A DNA stretch of 14,775 nt, taken from an uncultured Clostridia bacterium (lineage in GTDB: Bacteria; Bacillota; Clostridia; UBA1381). Positions 14,664 through 14,775 of the stretch are shown here, one piece after another. Below the pieces are notes generated by a model. It had not been told where the DNA came from, did no database searches, and was given only the letters and a program-made list of their open reading frames with translations. Where the stretch lies: positions 1-14,775 of the forward strand of contig CAJOPD010000055.1 of NCBI GenBank assembly GCA_905236685.1, written 5' to 3'. The position numbers and the translations under genes are program-made. The first letter of the stretch is position 1; each line of letters begins with the position of its first letter.

Positions 14664-14775
14664 TCAATCTAAGTGAGATAAATTACTCTTTATACAACTT
14701 AAATCAATATTTTTAAAACAGCCACTCTGAAATGGCTTATTTGCTGGATTTTTTAAATTGTTCATTTTGATGAAA
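14664..14775 (-). CDS. Possible 3' end of an unrecognised minus-strand gene (or small ORF)
   Basis: The minus strand is open from the window edge to a TGA at 14664-14666, about 36 codons. An ATG at 14765-14763 would give a 33-residue peptide ending in SNLSHLD with two cysteines. The terminator-like hairpin just downstream has its better U-tract on this strand. The stretch is rich in Asn, Lys and Leu as expected from A/T-rich noncoding DNA, and I recognise no family, so this is tentative. Confidence 0.25.
   Translation of the reverse strand, partial: FIKMNNLKNPANKPFQSGCFKNIDLSCIKSNLSHLD

Noticed and set aside
14707..14740. Inverted repeat AGCCA/TGGCT near the right edge as a terminator
   Set aside because: The stem is only 5 bp with an 8-base loop, and it falls inside the open minus-strand frame; the hairpin at 14619-14650 is much stronger.
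1..14775. CRISPR arrays, tRNA or rRNA genes, insertion sequences, phage genes
   Set aside because: No spaced direct repeats, cloverleaf, conserved rRNA segments, transposase or integrase motifs were seen on either strand.

Overview
The window looks like chromosomal DNA from an anaerobic, endospore-forming Gram-positive bacterium of the class Clostridia. The evidence is SpoIIP and a SpoIVFB-like protease, a T-box leader, S-layer homology (SLH) repeats, a ferredoxin-dependent 2-oxoacid oxidoreductase, AAGGAGG-type ribosome binding sites and AT-rich intergenic DNA. I cannot name the genus. Nothing looks like a phage, an insertion sequence or a CRISPR array.

Left part (1-6693, all +): the window opens inside the C-terminal third of an AMP-forming acyl-CoA ligase. 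A strong promoter and a complete T-box leader follow (about 788-1101). The leader controls a tightly packed six-gene operon: a second, paralogous ligase fused to an N-terminal HTH-cupin regulator module; a P-loop ATPase of unknown role; a two-cluster ferredoxin subunit; and the alpha, beta and gamma subunits of a 2-ketoisovalerate-type ferredoxin oxidoreductase (VOR/KOR). The operon ends in an intrinsic terminator. A T-box switches genes on when an amino acid runs short. My best reading of the specifier is GUA (valine), and the antiterminator bulge fits a tRNA with discriminator base A. Together this suggests amino-acid synthesis by salvage: a branched-chain acid is activated to its acyl-CoA, reductively carboxylated to the 2-oxoacid, then transaminated. 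This is the most interesting content of the window.

Middle part (6703-9052, +): a single gene with its own promoter encodes a secreted, surface-anchored protein with a phosphodiester glycosidase (NAGPA/DUF2233) domain, an Ig-like spacer and three SLH repeats. It ends at a bidirectional terminator.

The minus-strand cluster (12654 down to 9052) reads rplS (L19) with its own promoter and a structured leader, lepB (signal peptidase I), a YbaK-family aminoacyl-tRNA deacylase, rbgA/ylqF (50S assembly GTPase) and an ApbE-type flavin transferase. Ribosome synthesis, protein export and tRNA quality control are thus placed together.

Right end (12739-14775): divergent from rplS lies a two-gene sporulation operon, spoIIP and a spoIVFB-like site-2 protease, overlapping by 4 bases. 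A hairpin follows. Beyond it, an open frame on the minus strand may be the 3' end of a gene that continues outside the window.
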